DNA of 22,903 nucleotides from NCBI GenBank assembly GCA_046155505.1, contig JBJXFK010000147.1, positions 1-22,903 of the forward strand, given 5' to 3'. The notes under the pieces were generated by a model. It was given only the letters and a program-made list of their open reading frames with translations, had not been told where the DNA came from and did not search any database. Made by a program: the position numbers and the translations under genes. Positions 1-7,305 of the stretch are shown piece by piece. Position 1 is the first letter of the stretch. The number at the start of each line of letters is the position of its first letter. The DNA is from JBJXFK01 sp046155505. Its GTDB lineage: Bacteria; Planctomycetota; Phycisphaerae; UBA1845; Fen-1342.

Positions 1-720
1 GACGGCATCATGGTGGCCCGCGGCGACCTGGGCGTCGAGATGGACGTGTGGCAGGTGCCAATCGTGCAGAAGGGCATCGTCGCGGCGTGTCGGTTGGGCG
101 GCAAGCCGGTGATCGTGGCGACGCAGATGCTGCAAAGCATGGTCAGCAGCCCGATGCCCACGCGGGCCGAAGTCAGCGACGTGGCGAACGCGATTCTCGA
201 CAATGCCGACGCAATCATGCTCTCGGCCGAGACGGCGGCGGGAGAGTTTCCGCTGGCCGCGGTCGAGATGATGCAGCGCGTCAGCCGCGCGACTGAGGCC
301 TATTCCGATCATCGCGAGCGACCGGCGCTGGATATTGAGTGCTCGACAAATGTGAATCGCCGCGTGTCGGCGATCGCTCACGGCGCGGTACATGCGGCGA
401 TGCACCTTGGGGCGAAACTCGTCGCCGTGTGGTCGGCCAGCGGCGACACGGTGCGGCACCTGTCGCGGCATCGGCTTCCGATGCCGGTGGTCGGCCTGAC
501 GTATGACGAATCCGTCGCGCGGCGGATGAACCTCTACTACGGCGTGACGCCGCTGCACGTCGATCCGATTTCGAACCCGGTGGCGCTGGTGGACGTGCTG
601 AATCGGCGACTGATCGCCGAGGGGCTGGCGAAGCCGGGGGATGTGATCATCGTAGTGAGTTCGCGCACGCCGATGAAATCGGGCGAGACAGATACGATGT
701 TGGTGCATCGGGTGCGTTGA
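1..720 (+). CDS. pyk: Pyruvate kinase, C-terminal part (5' end outside window)
   Basis: Pyruvate kinase transfers phosphate from phosphoenolpyruvate to ADP in the last step of glycolysis, in the cytoplasm. The reading frame is open from base 1, so the gene starts upstream of the window; about 239 residues are present. The first residues, DGIMVARGDLGVE, are the conserved active-site loop of the family. They are followed by KPVIVATQMLQSM and PTRAEVSDVANAILDNADA and then the AETAAGEFP segment of the catalytic barrel. From about residue 115 on, the sequence fits the C-terminal alpha/beta domain, which ends in the usual VVSSRTPMKSGETDTMLVHRV-type strand. The end agrees with a full-length C-terminus, so there is no sign of truncation on that side. 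No downstream gene is coupled to it; a 182-bp gap follows. Confidence 0.95.
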   Translation, partial: DGIMVARGDLGVEMDVWQVPIVQKGIVAACRLGGKPVIVATQMLQSMVSSPMPTRAEVSDVANAILDNADAIMLSAETAAGEFPLAAVEMMQRVSRATEAYSDHRERPALDIECSTNVNRRVSAIAHGAVHAAMHLGAKLVAVWSASGDTVRHLSRHRLPMPVVGLTYDESVARRMNLYYGVTPLHVDPISNPVALVDVLNRRLIAEGLAKPGDVIIVVSSRTPMKSGETDTMLVHRVR

Positions 721-902
721 AGCCGGCTAAACACAGAGGCGCAGAGGGCACAGAGAAGAGCGGAGGACGGGCATTGCCCAACATTTGGGTATCACTGATG
801 AACGAACCGAACCTGCGCATTAGGCCCACTACGGGACACCTACTTTCGCGTCGAACGACGAGGACTCTTGGTCGCGCCCAAACGCGACGCGAGGCATGCT
901 GA
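721..902. other. Short intergenic gap with purine-rich dispersed-repeat-like stretch
   Basis: The gap holds a purine-rich run near 728-766 built of CACAGAGG / GCAGAGGG / CACAGAGA-like steps. Such runs occur between genes in many planctomycete genomes (general recollection, not searched). I see no clear promoter for the PIN-domain gene and no convincing hairpin terminator for pyruvate kinase. Confidence 0.4.
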
Positions 903-1358
903 GTGCGAGTGTATCTTGACGTATGCTGCCTGAATCGACTCTTCGATGACGACTCGCAACCGCGCGTCGCCATCGAGAAGGCAGCGGTCGAGCAAGTTCT
1001 CGAACTGCTCGACCAAGGCGTTCTGACCGATTACTCATCCGAGATGGCCGTGATCGAGATCGAACGAATGCGTGACCACGATCGCCGGCGAAGCGTGCTC
1101 GCGCTGCTTCCGCCGGCATCAAGAATCGCCGACTTAACCGATGTGCTCCTTGACGCAGCGGATCGGATTCGGTTGATGGGCTTCGCCCTCGCCGATTCCA
1201 CACACCTCGCCGCGGCCGCTCAATGGAATGTGCGGATTTTCCTCACGGTTGACGATAAACTAATGAGGCGAGCCGTCCGAAACGCCGGTCGGCTGGGCTT
1301 TCGCGTACTCAACCCGGTCAGTTTCGTGGAGGAAATGAAACGTGCGTCTAACGACTGA
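903..1358 (+). CDS. PIN-domain protein, probable VapC-like toxin
   Basis: This 151-aa protein has the size and acidic residues of a PIN-domain ribonuclease, the family that includes VapC toxins, which cleave RNA using Mg2+ or Mn2+. The N-terminus reads RVYLDVCCLNRLFDD, with D6 as the first catalytic acid. E47 and/or E52/E54 lie in SSEMAVIEIERM. D98 lies in ALADSTHLAAAA, which matches the usual D-xxHLA-A motif, and D117/D118 lie in FLTVDDKL. The start is GTG at 903, placed so that the PIN strand begins immediately; no strong ribosome-binding site is visible. The 3' end overlaps the next small gene by 17 bp, as in a toxin-antitoxin operon. The YLDxCCxNRxFDD opening is typical of a PIN subfamily found with small helical partners (family recollection). 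Toxicity and substrate are not known. Confidence 0.85.
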   Translation: MRVYLDVCCLNRLFDDDSQPRVAIEKAAVEQVLELLDQGVLTDYSSEMAVIEIERMRDHDRRRSVLALLPPASRIADLTDVLLDAADRIRLMGFALADSTHLAAAAQWNVRIFLTVDDKLMRRAVRNAGRLGFRVLNPVSFVEEMKRASND

Positions 1359-1548
1359 GCAAATCCGCGTGCGCGGCCTCGCAGCACTCAAAAAAGCTCT
1401 CGGTCGAGCGGGCTTGGCACGCTTCCTTCGGCATTACGAGCCGGGCGTCGGGGACTTCACGCGCGAGCGCGAAAGCCTGCTCGCTGACCTTACGCCCACC
1501 GACCTCCGGAAACGGGTCCGTCGGGGCCGCGGAAAAAAAGCATCGTAG
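1342..1548 (+). CDS. Small helical protein, candidate antitoxin for the PIN toxin
   Basis: A 68-aa protein starts at GTG 1342 inside the end of the PIN gene. GGAGG at 1328-1332 sits 9 nt upstream, which supports this start and translational coupling. The protein has a helical N-terminal half (TEQIRVRGLAALKKALG), a central FLRHYEPGVGDFTRERESLL segment, and a very basic tail (RKRVRRGRGKK). The pattern 'ALxxALGxxGxxRFL...GxGDFTxER...LxxLTxxDL' resembles short proteins encoded beside PIN-domain genes in other bacteria, so an antitoxin role is inferred from context and pattern. I cannot assign it to VapB, Phd or another named antitoxin class. No DNA-binding motif is obvious. The basic tail could contact nucleic acid. 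Confidence 0.7.
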   Translation: MRLTTEQIRVRGLAALKKALGRAGLARFLRHYEPGVGDFTRERESLLADLTPTDLRKRVRRGRGKKAS

Positions 1549-1767
1549 GCAGGGAATCGCCCGACCGTCGACTGCCAGTAGCCAGCGTTTCGAACGGGCG
1601 GGCGATGGCCTTCCGACGGGTACCCCTGCCGCCCATCACCGTCGATTTTCGCTCGCTGCCACCAATCCGCAATCAGTGCCTAGCCGTCGTATTCACCGAC
1701 AACCGAGTTGATAACTCGCGCACTGGTTCGGCCTTATCGCCGAAACCGCTCGCCGCCGTCCCGTCTC

Positions 1768-1779
1768 TGTAACGTTTCA
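1768..1779. promoter_or_regulatory. LacI-family operator-like palindrome, distal
   Basis: TGTAACGTTTCA has the shape of a LacI/GalR-family operator, an imperfect palindrome centred on CG with TGxAA and TTTCA arms (family consensus close to TGAAACGTTTCA). It lies 109 bp upstream of the LacI start codon. Assignment to this regulator is inferred from position. Confidence 0.6.
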
Positions 1780-1845
1780 TTTCGTGATACACACACAAAT
1801 TCAGCAATTCCCTTGCATCCATCGCATGTCCGTGTTACATTTCAA

Positions 1846-1857
1846 TGGAACGTTTCG
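1846..1857. promoter_or_regulatory. LacI-family operator-like palindrome, proximal
   Basis: TGGAACGTTTCG is a second copy of the palindrome at 1768-1779. They share AACGTTTC, and the copies are 78 bp apart start to start. It ends 31 bp before the LacI start codon, so bound repressor would overlap the promoter or the start of the transcript. Two spaced sites suggest autoregulation, possibly with looping (inference). Confidence 0.6.
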
Positions 1858-1888
1858 CACTGTTACAACTCGTTTTGCGAGACTCATC

Positions 1889-2902
1889 ATGGCCTCGGTT
1901 CGGGCGATTGCCAGACGTGCCGGCTGCTCCGTCGCCACCGTTTCGCGCGTGCTGAATAACAGCACCGCGGTCAGCGCCGCCACCCGCGAAGCTGTACTCG
2001 CCGTCATTCACGAAATCGGATACGCCACCGCTCGACCGAGGCCCACAACGAACACAATCGGCTTCGCGTATACGGCCGACCGCACGCTGCTCGACGCATT
2101 CGATGCCGCTGTTCTGGAAGGGGCGGCCCGCGGCTGCGACGAACAGGGCCACGATTTGTGCGTGCTCAGCATGCAGCGCGACAAACGCCGCGACGAGACG
2201 TACGCACAGTTCTTTTCCCGCAAGGGTGTCAACGCTGTCGTGCTGCGAACCACCGCCGCCACGCGAGAAACGTGCGAGGCGGTCGCTAACGAGGGCTTTC
2301 CGCACGTCGTCATCAGCGACCGGTTTGATTCGCCGGCGGTGAATTACGTCGATGGCGACTCCAAGGTCGAGAGCCATCGGGCGATCGAATATCTCGTCGC
2401 CCTGGGCCATCGCCGCATCGCATTTGCGATGCACAATGTGCCCGACCGCGATCACCTTGACCGTTTTGAGGCTTATCGGGCGGCGTTGACCGCCGCGGGT
2501 CTCGACTACGCCGGCCAGTACGTTTTTCGACATCCGTCGACGCTCGCGGGCGGCGCTACGATCCTATCAATGATGATCAGCATGCCCGATCGGCCGACCG
2601 CGATTTTCTGTGCCGACCCGATGCTCGCGGTCGGCTGCGTGAAACGCGCGCACGAGCTGGGCATTCGCATTCCGCAGGATTTCTCGATCATCGGCTTCGA
2701 CGACACCGACGCGCGGCTCGGTGTATTTCCGACGCTCACCGCCGTCTGCCAAGATGCAACCGCGATCGGCTTCGAGGCGGCAAGATTCCTCAGCCGCGGC
2801 GAGCGCAACGCTTCGCTGCGGGCAATCGTTCCCACATTTCTTGAGATCAACCAATCCACCGGCCCGGTTCCCACCGGCGGCCGCTCAGGAGCCAAACTAT
2901 GA
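1889..2902 (+). CDS. LacI/GalR-family transcriptional regulator
   Basis: This 337-aa cytoplasmic DNA-binding protein would repress sugar genes and release DNA when a sugar ligand binds. ATG 1889 was chosen because it puts the helix-turn-helix at the N-terminus, as is normal in the family: ASVRAIARRAGCSVATVSRVLNN, about residues 2-24. An in-frame upstream start at 1784 would add 35 residues and run through the proximal operator. No strong ribosome-binding site precedes either start. The hinge follows (about 45-57), then a periplasmic-binding-protein-like sensor domain to about 330, including YLVALGHRRIAFA and a FSIIGFDDTDA segment typical of the family. The stop codon overlaps the start of the pseudopilin gene in ATGA, so the two are co-translated. 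It is the best candidate regulator of the glycan genes downstream. The ligand is unknown. Confidence 0.93.
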   Translation: MASVRAIARRAGCSVATVSRVLNNSTAVSAATREAVLAVIHEIGYATARPRPTTNTIGFAYTADRTLLDAFDAAVLEGAARGCDEQGHDLCVLSMQRDKRRDETYAQFFSRKGVNAVVLRTTAATRETCEAVANEGFPHVVISDRFDSPAVNYVDGDSKVESHRAIEYLVALGHRRIAFAMHNVPDRDHLDRFEAYRAALTAAGLDYAGQYVFRHPSTLAGGATILSMMISMPDRPTAIFCADPMLAVGCVKRAHELGIRIPQDFSIIGFDDTDARLGVFPTLTAVCQDATAIGFEAARFLSRGERNASLRAIVPTFLEINQSTGPVPTGGRSGAKL

Positions 2903-4008
2903 ATCCTCGATCTTGTCGAACATGGCGACTTGCGGCGCGACAATCGCCGCTACAACAGTCGCAACAGCATCGAACGCAGAAAACAGCGTTCACGCTGATC
3001 GAACTGCTTGTGGTCGTCGCCATCATCGCCCTGCTCATCTCGATTCTGCTCCCCTCACTCCGAGCCGCACGCGAACAAGCCAAGTCAGTCAAGTGCCTGA
3101 CCAACATGCGCGCCTGTGGCACGGCGGCGATGGTCAACAACACGTCCACGGGGCGGTTCCAGGTTTCGACCGACGAAGTGGGCATCGCCGCCGCCGACCC
3201 GTCCCGCCAGCGATATGAGTACGGCGCGGGCGGCGAACTGCTTTCGTGGCCGGTGTCGCTCGCGCGGGCGGCGGGCTACGACTACAAAGAGAATTGGCAC
3301 TGGGGCATCCGCGCCGTCACATACGAAGAGGCCGTGCAACGCCGAAATCGCATGAAGACCGACCTCGAAATGGTCACCTGCCCATCCGACCCGATCCGCA
3401 TCGCCACGCCGTTCTATCCGCGAAACAAAGGCAGCGGCAACGACGGCCTGCGCGGCAGCGGCGACCCCGGCGATCCGCGTTCCAGCACCTCGGGCATGAG
3501 CTATTGGGGCCTGCTGAGCTACGGCATCAACGAGGATATCGTCGGAGTCGAGACGTCGGAAAGTGCGGGGCGACCGGGCTGCTTCCGTGTCGCGTGGCAG
3601 GGCGAAAACTGCATCGAGTGTCGCGGTGAGTTCAACTATCCGCCATCGTCGCCTTGCGGCAACAAACGTGACGGCCTGCGGCTGCGCGGCGATCTGACGA
3701 AAATTTTCCAGCCGGCGGAAGTCGGACTGATTTTCGAATCGGGTCGCGATGACGAGAATGATACGGTCGTCACCGGTCTTGCGAACCTGGTGATCAGCGC
3801 CCAGTCGTTCGGACCGTACCTCGAAGACTTCCAGCAGTTCCACCGAGCGCGCATGCCAAACAACCGGCACAACAACAAGTCGATCAACGTGCTGTGTGCG
3901 GATGGTCATGCCGAGACGATTCGACCGATCACGTTTGATGCTTCGGACATTCCGCTGAAGTACTCGCCGCGTATTCGCGTGTCGCCATACGCCCCGGGTT
4001 GCGATTAA
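2899..4008 (+). CDS. Prepilin-type N-terminal cleavage/methylation domain protein (pseudopilin-like)
   Basis: This 369-aa protein carries a type IV prepilin/type II pseudopilin leader. A 30-residue basic N-terminus is followed by FTLIELLVVVAIIALLISIL, with F31 as the predicted mature N-terminus and E35 as the conserved +5 glutamate. The residue before the cut is Ala rather than the usual Gly. The hydrophobic stretch (about 31-55) would anchor the protein and pack into a pseudopilus. The large soluble domain ends in RHNNKSINVLCADGHAET, close to the H-X9-DG signature of planctomycete/verrucomicrobial pseudopilins, but with ten residues between H324 and D335. The start overlaps the LacI stop by 4 bp, and CAGGAG at 2886-2891 serves as ribosome-binding site. 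Such proteins are abundant in planctomycetes but of uncertain function. A role in secretion or surface handling of glycans is inferred. Confidence 0.9.
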   Translation: MNPRSCRTWRLAARQSPLQQSQQHRTQKTAFTLIELLVVVAIIALLISILLPSLRAAREQAKSVKCLTNMRACGTAAMVNNTSTGRFQVSTDEVGIAAADPSRQRYEYGAGGELLSWPVSLARAAGYDYKENWHWGIRAVTYEEAVQRRNRMKTDLEMVTCPSDPIRIATPFYPRNKGSGNDGLRGSGDPGDPRSSTSGMSYWGLLSYGINEDIVGVETSESAGRPGCFRVAWQGENCIECRGEFNYPPSSPCGNKRDGLRLRGDLTKIFQPAEVGLIFESGRDDENDTVVTGLANLVISAQSFGPYLEDFQQFHRARMPNNRHNNKSINVLCADGHAETIRPITFDASDIPLKYSPRIRVSPYAPGCD

Positions 4009-4021
4009 TCGTGAAGTTTGT

Positions 4022-4062
4022 GTTTCTGGGGTTCATTGGTTTCTGGGATTTTTGTTTCTGGG
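4022..4062 (+). repeat. Three copies of GTTTCTGGG in a G/T-rich leader
   Basis: GTTTCTGGG occurs at 4022-4030, 4039-4047 and 4054-4062, inside a stretch almost free of A and C on this strand. It lies between the pseudopilin stop and the ribosome-binding site of the PEP-CTERM gene, so it would be in that gene's 5' leader. The composition is unlike the surrounding DNA. Confidence 0.7.
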
Positions 4063-4089
4063 TTCTTTGACCACATCAGGAGGGTCCAC

Positions 4090-4749
4090 ATGAGAGCAAT
4101 TGCGAAGACAGTCGCGGTCGTAGCCGCGATGCTGACCAGCGGTTCGGCGCTCGCCGTCGACGTCACGGTCGATCCGGGCCAGACATGGCTCGGTTTCATG
4201 AACGTGTTCGAGCTGCCCTCGAACGGCGGCGGTTACGTGTTCGGCAGCCCGTGGGGCACGAGCGATCTGGCCGCCGGTTTCAGCGGCAACGTGTTGCGCC
4301 TCAGCCCGAACACCAATACCTACAACCCGGGTGACGGGTTCTGGGTGCAGCCGGGCGGCGCAGGCAACAAGTTCATGAGTGCCAACATGTACGTTGAAAA
4401 CACCGGCTTGCTGGGCCAGACGGTGAACTTCAGCGGCCAGACGGTGCTGAACTCGTTCAACAGCAGCTACACGTCGCGCGCGTTCGTCAAGATTCTCGAC
4501 GCGAACAACGGCTTTTCGACCGTGTTCGAGTCGTACGCGCCGCTCGTCGGCGGCCAGTCGTTTACGCTCAGCATGAACGTGCCGAACACGCCGGGCTATA
4601 TCCCGCAGTACGGCTTCGTGACCGAAGGCGCCAACGCCAATCCGGCGCTGGCTCCGGGTTACGGCATGGCGCTGATCGCGCCGATTCCGGAACCGACCAG
4701 TCTGGCGCTGCTGGCGCTGGGCAGTCTGTTCATCGCGCGTCGTCGCTAA
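4090..4749 (+). CDS. Secreted PEP-CTERM sorting-domain protein, function unknown
   Basis: This 219-aa protein starts at ATG 4090, preceded by AGGAGG at 4078-4083. An earlier in-frame start at 4018 would add an unlikely leader encoded by the G/T repeats. Residues 1-22 form a signal peptide ending in SGSALA. The C-terminus, PIPEPTSLALLALGSLFIARRR at 198-219, has the PEP motif (200-202), a hydrophobic segment and an Arg cluster. This is the tripartite PEP-CTERM signal, which in other bacteria is processed by exosortase. The middle is rich in Gly, Asn, Ser and Phe (TWLGFMNVFELPSNGGGYVFG, FWVQPGGAGNKFMSANMYVEN) and looks like a beta-rich extracellular domain. I do not recognise a named family. It sits directly before the GH16 gene, so a surface role in the same glycan system is inferred. 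Confidence 0.88.
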   Translation: MRAIAKTVAVVAAMLTSGSALAVDVTVDPGQTWLGFMNVFELPSNGGGYVFGSPWGTSDLAAGFSGNVLRLSPNTNTYNPGDGFWVQPGGAGNKFMSANMYVENTGLLGQTVNFSGQTVLNSFNSSYTSRAFVKILDANNGFSTVFESYAPLVGGQSFTLSMNVPNTPGYIPQYGFVTEGANANPALAPGYGMALIAPIPEPTSLALLALGSLFIARRR

Positions 4750-4854
4750 GACAGCGCGACGAGCCTATTGCTCAACCGAACGTCGGCCGCGCGCGAATCG
4801 TCTCTCGCCGCGGCCGACAGTGTCGGCACATTCGCGATCGCCCCGGAGAAACAC

Positions 4855-7098
4855 ATGCAGCGACTTCGAACACGGTTGAGCATTCGTCATTCCATCGTCG
4901 CCATCGCCGCGTTGGGCACATGCTCTGCGGCCTGCGCCGGTCAGATATTCAACGCGTCGTTCGAAGATCCGGGCAATTCGATCGCCAATTGGAACACGTT
5001 CAACAACGTTTCCAACAACGTCGCACCCGCGGCCACCACGCCCCGCAGTGGCGGCCAAACGCTCAAGATATTCGGCAGCTTTAGCGGCGGGGCAAATTAC
5101 TCCGGCGTGTTTCAAAGCCGCACCGCTTCGCCCGGACAAGTCTGGCAGGCGCGCGGCTTTTTCCGCCACAACACTGGCGATCCGCTGCTCGGCGCGAACG
5201 CGGTCTCACTGAAGGTCGAGTTCTACCGCGTGCTCGGTGGCGTGTACGGCACATCCGACATGCTCAACGAGTATCAAACAACGGTGCTGAGCGCCGCGTC
5301 GCCGCGCGATGCTTGGATCGAAGGCACGCTGCAAGCGACCGCCCCGGCCACGACCGTCGAAGCACGCGTGTCGATCGTGCATACGCAAACCAGCAACTCG
5401 CCCGGTGCGACGCTGGTCGATGACATGTCGTTCGGCACCGTCGGCGGCTCGCCCGCATCGGGCTGGACGATGGTTTGGAACGACGAGTTCAACGGCCCGT
5501 CGATCGACCTGACCAAGTGGCGCGTCGAAGACCTGCACCTGATCAAGAACAACGAACTGCAATACTACGCCCCGGATGAGGTCTATCTGAGCGGCGGAAA
5601 ACTCGTTCTGCGCAGCCGCCAGCGCACGTATTGGGGCTTCGACTCCAACGGCGTGTGGCGACAGTTCAACTATACGTCGGGCCTGGTCGAGTCGCCGAAC
5701 AAGTTCGCGATTCCCTATGGTCGCATCGAGGTGCGCGGCAAAGTGCCCTCGACACGCGGCATCTGGCCCGCGCACTGGATGCTGCCGAATGCCGGCCAGT
5801 GGCCGCCCGAAATCGACATCATGGAACTGCTCGGCCATGAGCCGACGCGCATGTACATGTCGAATCATTTCGGCGTTTGGCCGAACAACCAATACAACAC
5901 CGAGGATTTCAGCGGCCCCAATTTCGCCGCCGACATGCATACCTACGCCGTCGAATGGTCGCCCGGCCGGCTCGATTTCTACGTCGACGGCGTGCCGCGT
6001 GCCCGTCACACGACCGGCGTGGCGCGCGAGCCGTTCTACATCATTCTGAACACGGCGGTCGGCGGACAATGGCCCGGCAACCCGGACGGCTCGACCGTGT
6101 TTCCGCAGCATCATGAGATTGACTATGTGCGCGTCTATGTGCCGTCCGATCCCGGTGCGGGGACGACGACGATTGTCGACACGACACCGGTGGGCGCGGT
6201 CGTCGACGGCACACGCGGCCCGACCGAGTACATCGGCGTGCGCAGCGGCATCAACACCGGACTCTCCGACCTCATCGGCCGCAACAGCGAGCTGTACATC
6301 GATTCGAGCACCAGCGGGGATCTGCATCTGGCGTTCGACAGCCAGAACGCGTGGCCGCAAACCGGGCCTTATGGCAGCGTGATCTATGTCGATTGCGTGG
6401 ACGGCGGACAATTCACGACATTTGCGATGACCGACACGGCTGACCGTTCGCGGCGCATGGCCTCTGGCAAGGGATCGAGCGGACAGCGCAGCGACCTGTA
6501 CTTCGCCGACGGTTTTTTGGCTGACTACGCGATCGTCGTGGAACCGACGGCGCTGCGTGCATATCAACTCGGCACAACTTCGCACACGTTGATCGGCGGC
6601 ACCCTGCTCGGCGCGGCGACCGACCTCGACGGTGGCAACGATTACGCCTATCGCCTCGACAACGGGGCGTCGTCATTCAAACTGCGCGAGCTGCGCCTGC
6701 CTCTCAGTGCGCTCGGCGTCGCCCCCGGCGCGACGCTGCGAATGGTGGCAACACTGCTCAACGGCGATACCGCCTTTCGAGCCAACGAGTTCGTAGGCCC
6801 GACCGGCGGAAACACATGGGACGGCGGCAACCCCGGCGCGACGCCCGTTGTGCTGAAGCCAAACGATTTTCTGCGACTCATCACCGTCGACGGCTGCGGC
6901 AACGGCTGCAACGTCGTCGGCGGCGATGGCGACGTCGATAACGATTGTGAAGTTGATCTCAGCGACCTGAGCATCCTGCTGGCGAATTTCGGCGCAACCG
7001 GGCGCACGCACGAGCAAGGCGACGTTGATTTCAATACGCTCGTCGATTTGAGCGACTTGTCGAAAATGCTGTCGGTTTTCGGAGCGACGTGCGAGTGA
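4855..7098 (+). CDS. Secreted GH16 beta-glucanase (laminarinase-like) with dockerin
   Basis: A 747-aa exported enzyme. ATG 4855 follows GGAG at 4845-4848 and opens a signal peptide (about 1-28, ending SAACA); a longer in-frame start at 4768 lacks these features. Domain order: a beta-sandwich module (about 30-200, NASFEDPG...DDMSFG) that also occurs in the next gene; a GH16 catalytic domain (about 204-432); a second unassigned module (about 435-685, possibly CBM9/DOMON-like); and a two-repeat dockerin (about 690-747). The GH16 signature is EIDIME with E319, D321 and E324. The ExDxxE spacing is that of laminarinases rather than lichenases. WNDEFNG, GRIEVRGKVPS and GIWPAHWMLP also fit endo-beta-1,3-glucanases. 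Substrate is therefore probably a beta-1,3-glucan, but other GH16 substrates are possible. The dockerin would attach the enzyme to a scaffold or surface. Confidence 0.93.
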   Translation: MQRLRTRLSIRHSIVAIAALGTCSAACAGQIFNASFEDPGNSIANWNTFNNVSNNVAPAATTPRSGGQTLKIFGSFSGGANYSGVFQSRTASPGQVWQARGFFRHNTGDPLLGANAVSLKVEFYRVLGGVYGTSDMLNEYQTTVLSAASPRDAWIEGTLQATAPATTVEARVSIVHTQTSNSPGATLVDDMSFGTVGGSPASGWTMVWNDEFNGPSIDLTKWRVEDLHLIKNNELQYYAPDEVYLSGGKLVLRSRQRTYWGFDSNGVWRQFNYTSGLVESPNKFAIPYGRIEVRGKVPSTRGIWPAHWMLPNAGQWPPEIDIMELLGHEPTRMYMSNHFGVWPNNQYNTEDFSGPNFAADMHTYAVEWSPGRLDFYVDGVPRARHTTGVAREPFYIILNTAVGGQWPGNPDGSTVFPQHHEIDYVRVYVPSDPGAGTTTIVDTTPVGAVVDGTRGPTEYIGVRSGINTGLSDLIGRNSELYIDSSTSGDLHLAFDSQNAWPQTGPYGSVIYVDCVDGGQFTTFAMTDTADRSRRMASGKGSSGQRSDLYFADGFLADYAIVVEPTALRAYQLGTTSHTLIGGTLLGAATDLDGGNDYAYRLDNGASSFKLRELRLPLSALGVAPGATLRMVATLLNGDTAFRANEFVGPTGGNTWDGGNPGATPVVLKPNDFLRLITVDGCGNGCNVVGGDGDVDNDCEVDLSDLSILLANFGATGRTHEQGDVDFNTLVDLSDLSKMLSVFGATCE

Positions 7099-7100
7099 AC

Positions 7101-7131
7101 AGTATCGAGTATCGAGTATCGAGTATCGAGT
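7101..7131 (+). repeat. Tandem heptamer AGTATCG x4
   Basis: Four perfect AGTATCG units run from 7101 to 7128, directly after the GH16 stop codon, followed by a partial unit. A variant, AGTAGCG, appears inverted at 7244-7262 in the same gap. Confidence 0.9.
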
Positions 7132-7148
7132 TGAAACGAAGAGCGCGT

Positions 7149-7180
7149 CCGAACCCCGAGCGCAAGCGAGCGGGGTAAGC
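7149..7180 (+). repeat. Dispersed repeat, copy 1 (CCGAACCCCGAGCG type)
   Basis: This 32-bp element begins CCGAACCCCGAGCG and ends GAGCGGGGTAAGC. An inverted copy lies at 7270-7299, with 28 of 30 bases matching, and a third, diverged copy at 16758-16793. It contains CCCCG and CGGGG, which can pair. It is intergenic and non-coding. Confidence 0.8.
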
Positions 7181-7243
7181 CGCAGGAGAGTGACAAGTAT
7201 CGAATAGCGAACGGCGAATTGAATCGGAGGCTCTTCCGTCTCC

Positions 7244-7262
7244 ACTCGCTACTCGCTACTCC
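7244..7262 (-). repeat. Inverted AGTAGCG heptamer repeat
   Basis: On the minus strand this reads as two AGTAGCG units flanked by partial units, a one-base variant of the AGTATCG tandem at 7101-7131. Confidence 0.75.
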
Positions 7263-7269
7263 AAGCACG

Positions 7270-7299
7270 TTACCCCGCTCGGTCGCGCTCGGGGTTCGG
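7270..7299 (-). repeat. Dispersed repeat, copy 2 (inverted)
   Basis: This is the reverse complement of the element at 7149-7180, with two mismatches over 30 bp. The two copies enclose about 90 bp and could form a long-range hairpin in a transcript reading through the gap. Confidence 0.8.
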
Positions 7300-7305
7300 A
7301 ATCGC

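Larger units (their letters stand above)
1549..1888. other. 340-bp regulatory gap upstream of the LacI gene
   Basis: This gap separates the toxin-antitoxin pair from the LacI regulator. It contains two LacI-type palindromes, listed separately at 1768-1779 and 1846-1857. An 8-bp perfect inverted repeat, ATCGCCCG at 1556-1563 and CGGGCGAT at 1599-1606, lies just after the antitoxin stop codon. Its loop is long (35 nt) and no T-run follows, so it is at best a weak terminator. The 3' half is less GC-rich than its surroundings, as expected of a promoter region. A TTGATA at 1708-1713 lacks a good -10 partner, so I do not call a promoter. Confidence 0.6.

Noticed and set aside
1556..1606. Inverted repeat ATCGCCCG/CGGGCGAT as terminator of the toxin-antitoxin pair
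   Set aside because: The stem is only 8 bp with a 35-nt loop and no T-run; this could arise by chance in high-GC DNA.
1708..1737. TTGATA with a downstream CCTTAT as a LacI promoter
   Set aside because: The -10 part matches poorly, and planctomycete promoter consensus is not well enough known to me to support it.
1784..1888. Upstream in-frame start extending LacI by 35 residues
   Set aside because: It would put the DNA-binding helix away from the N-terminus and translate through the proximal operator.
5206..6585. Minus-strand open frame of 459 codons across the GH16 domain
   Set aside because: It is an antisense shadow of the catalytic domain; no start signal and no recognisable motif.
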